The translations under genes were made by a program, and so were the position numbers. From Granulicatella adiacens (GTDB lineage: Bacteria; Bacillota; Bacilli; Lactobacillales; Aerococcaceae): a stretch of DNA of 14,394 bases. This document shows positions 12,832-14,394 of the stretch, in pieces. Within the stretch, counting starts at the first letter, position 1. Every line of letters begins with the position of its first letter. The notes beneath the pieces are model-generated. The model was not told where the DNA came from and did no database searches. It saw nothing but the letters and a program-made list of their open reading frames with translations. Location of the stretch: the NCBI GenBank assembly GCA_018364485.1, contig JAGZLX010000041.1, positions 1 through 14,394 on the forward strand, read 5' to 3'.

Positions 12832-13905
12832 ATGAAAATTGTAGTAATTTACGGCGGAAAGAGTGCAGAGCACGATATTTCAATTTTAACAGCCGGTTCA
12901 ATTATTAAAGAAATTTATTTCGAGTATTACGATGTGCAACCAGTGTACATTACAAAAGAAGGAACATGGTTAAAAGGAGAAGCGTTAAAAGCACCTGTAG
13001 CTTTTGACCAAGCACTTCGTTTAACCGAAGGAACTGTAGCGCATTTTGCAACAACAGAAGGCGAAACATCAACAGGCGTTAGCATCCAACCATGCGATAT
13101 CGCAGGACCAGATACAGTAGTTTTCCCAATCTTACACGGACCAAACGGGGAAGATGGAACGATTCAAGGAGTGTTCGAAATCTTAGACTTACCATATGTT
13201 GGGTGTGGCGTATTAGCCAGCGCAAACGGAATGGACAAAATTGCCAGCAAGCATTTATTCCAGCAAGCAGGCATTCCACAAGTGCCATTCGTTCCATTTG
13301 TGAAAGCTGATTTCGAAAAATCACCAGAAGCCATCTTCACACGTATTGAAGGAACATTACGCTATCCAGTGTTCGTGAAACCAGCGAATATGGGTTCTAG
13401 TGTTGGAATTTCTAAAGCGACAAACCGCGAAGAATTAACAGCAGCCATCGAAGAAGCGTTGAAATATGACCGTCGTATCGTCGTGGAACAAGGAATCGAC
13501 GCACGCGAAGTCGAAGTAGCGGTTCTTGGAAACGACGAAGTGAACACATCTGTGGTTGGGGAAGTCGTGAAACAAGCAGGCTTCTACGATTACAACGAGA
13601 AATACATTAACAACACAACAACACTTCAAATCCCAGCAGCGATTCCAGAAGAAGTCTCTGCAAAAATTCGTGAGTATGCCGTAACAGCATTCCGTGCCAT
13701 TGACGGTAGTGGCTTAACACGTTGTGATTTCTTCTTAACCGAAACAAACGAAGTGTTTATCAACGAAGTGAATACAATGCCAGGGTTCACACAATTTAGT
13801 ATGTATCCAAAACTTTGGGAAGCAATGGGCATTTCCTATAAAGATTTAGTCGAAGAACTCATTCAATTAGCGTTGAAACGCTATAACGATCGTCACGCGA
13901 GATAA
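12832..13905 (+). CDS. ddl: D-alanine--D-alanine ligase
   Basis: A 357-aa ATP-grasp enzyme joining two D-alanines for the peptidoglycan precursor, in the cytoplasm. Visible motifs are YGGKSAEHDISILT (7-20), LHGPNGEDGTIQG (101-113), the ATP-grasp loop KPANMGSSVGISK (183-195), VEQGIDAREVEVAVLGN (218-234), and the metal-binding end RCDFFLTETNEVFINEVNTMPGFT (297-320). In the omega-loop FYDYNEKYIN the specificity residue is Tyr258, the form found in D-Ala-D-Ala ligases. Enzymes of vancomycin-resistant lactobacilli and Leuconostoc that make D-Ala-D-Lac carry Phe. A vancomycin-susceptible type target is therefore inferred. TTTGGAGG precedes the ATG. murF starts 11 nt after the stop, forming the common ddl-murF operon. 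Confidence 0.97.
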   Translation: MKIVVIYGGKSAEHDISILTAGSIIKEIYFEYYDVQPVYITKEGTWLKGEALKAPVAFDQALRLTEGTVAHFATTEGETSTGVSIQPCDIAGPDTVVFPILHGPNGEDGTIQGVFEILDLPYVGCGVLASANGMDKIASKHLFQQAGIPQVPFVPFVKADFEKSPEAIFTRIEGTLRYPVFVKPANMGSSVGISKATNREELTAAIEEALKYDRRIVVEQGIDAREVEVAVLGNDEVNTSVVGEVVKQAGFYDYNEKYINNTTTLQIPAAIPEEVSAKIREYAVTAFRAIDGSGLTRCDFFLTETNEVFINEVNTMPGFTQFSMYPKLWEAMGISYKDLVEELIQLALKRYNDRHAR

Positions 13906-13916
13906 GGGGTAGAAAG

Positions 13917-14394
13917 ATGAGTATTGGAACAGTTGCTGAAATTACAAAAGCCGTCGAAGCGATTGATTATCAATCAGCACATCGATTTGAAGTCATCGAA
14001 TCTGTGGCCTTCGATACACGAAAATTAGGTCCAAACAGCCTTTTCGTGCCACTTCAAGGACAAACAGATGGACATGATTATATTGAACAAGCGATTCAAG
14101 CAGGCGCAACAGCCGTGTTATGGGGCAAACAAGATGTAACGCCACCAGATGGAATCTGTGCCATTTGGGTGGACGACCCACTTCAAGCTTTTCAAAAATT
14201 AGCGAAATGGTACTTAGAAAAAGTATCGCCACGCATCGTTGGAATCACAGGTAGTTCTGGGAAAACAACGACAAAAGATATGACAGCAGCCGCTCTTGGC
14301 GCACGCTACCGTGTCTATAAAACACAAGGAAACTTCAATAACGATATCGGCTTACCACAAACGATTTTAGATATGCCCGAATCAACTGAAGCAC
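13917..14394 (+). CDS. murF: MurF, UDP-MurNAc-tripeptide:D-Ala-D-Ala ligase (5' part)
   Basis: The first 159 codons of an open frame that leaves the window at its right edge; full-length MurF is about 450 aa, so roughly a third is present. The N-terminal substrate domain has FDTRKLGPNSLFVPLQGQTDGHDYIEQAIQAGA (32-64). The Mur-ligase P-loop is GITGSSGKTTTKD (109-121), and TQGNFNNDIGLP (136-147) is diagnostic for MurF. The enzyme attaches the D-Ala-D-Ala dipeptide made by the preceding gene product to UDP-MurNAc-tripeptide. A purine-rich site with AAGGGG precedes the ATG. It is truncated only by the window end, with no frameshift seen. Confidence 0.95.
   Translation, partial: MSIGTVAEITKAVEAIDYQSAHRFEVIESVAFDTRKLGPNSLFVPLQGQTDGHDYIEQAIQAGATAVLWGKQDVTPPDGICAIWVDDPLQAFQKLAKWYLEKVSPRIVGITGSSGKTTTKDMTAAALGARYRVYKTQGNFNNDIGLPQTILDMPESTEA

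Noticed and set aside
13917..14394. Truncated murF pseudogene
   Set aside because: The frame is open to the last base of the window with all expected motifs, so truncation is due to the window edge.

Overview
The window reads as a chromosomal stretch of a low-to-moderate GC Gram-positive bacterium of the Bacillota, most likely order Lactobacillales. The grounds are AGGAGG-type ribosome binding sites before nearly every gene, a HrcA/CIRCE-controlled groESL operon, a Rex redox repressor, a D-Ala-D-Ala ligase followed by murF, and a heterodimeric multidrug-type ABC exporter. The protein sequences suggest a Granulicatella/Carnobacteriaceae-like organism, but this is recall and was not checked by search. 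Almost all of the window is core genome. No insertion sequence, prophage, CRISPR array, tRNA or rRNA was seen.

Layout. (1) 1-3607: two overlapping genes for half-size ABC exporters behind a promoter and a large nested palindrome that looks like an operator. Residues show one catalytically degenerate and one competent ATP site. (2) 3614-3692: a bidirectional terminator plus a perfect 22-bp palindrome. (3) 3700-5649, minus strand: an ABC-F protein of YdiF type. (4) 5650-6539: a divergent intergenic region with several Rex-like half-sites, then rex. (5) 6617-6880, minus strand: a small two-helix membrane protein resembling YdiK. (6) 6943-8971: promoter, CIRCE operator, groES, groEL and terminator. 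The order ABC-F, rex, YdiK-like, groES, groEL matches the Bacillus subtilis ydiF-to-groEL neighbourhood with genes missing and some orientations changed. (7) 8972-9385: about 410 bp without a gene. It holds a roughly 190-nt imperfect inverted repeat able to fold into one long structure, its right arm tandemly repeated 87 bp downstream. (8) 9386-10090, minus strand: a SUKH (SMI1/KNR4) domain protein with an unassigned helical C-terminus. (9) 10236-11723: lemA-htpX, envelope and membrane-proteolysis genes. (10) 11897-12664: an unrecognised cytosolic 255-aa protein. (11) 12718-14394: promoter, structured leader, ddl and the first third of murF, running off the right edge.

Functionally the genes serve stress and envelope maintenance: drug or lipid export, ribosome rescue by ABC-F, NADH/NAD+ sensing by Rex, chaperonins, membrane protease, and the two steps that make and attach D-Ala-D-Ala to the peptidoglycan precursor. 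The items most worth a second look are the structured element after groEL, the nested palindrome at the left edge, the Rex half-site cluster, and the two poorly understood proteins (SUKH fusion and 255-aa protein). Nothing here is a demonstrably new multi-gene system.
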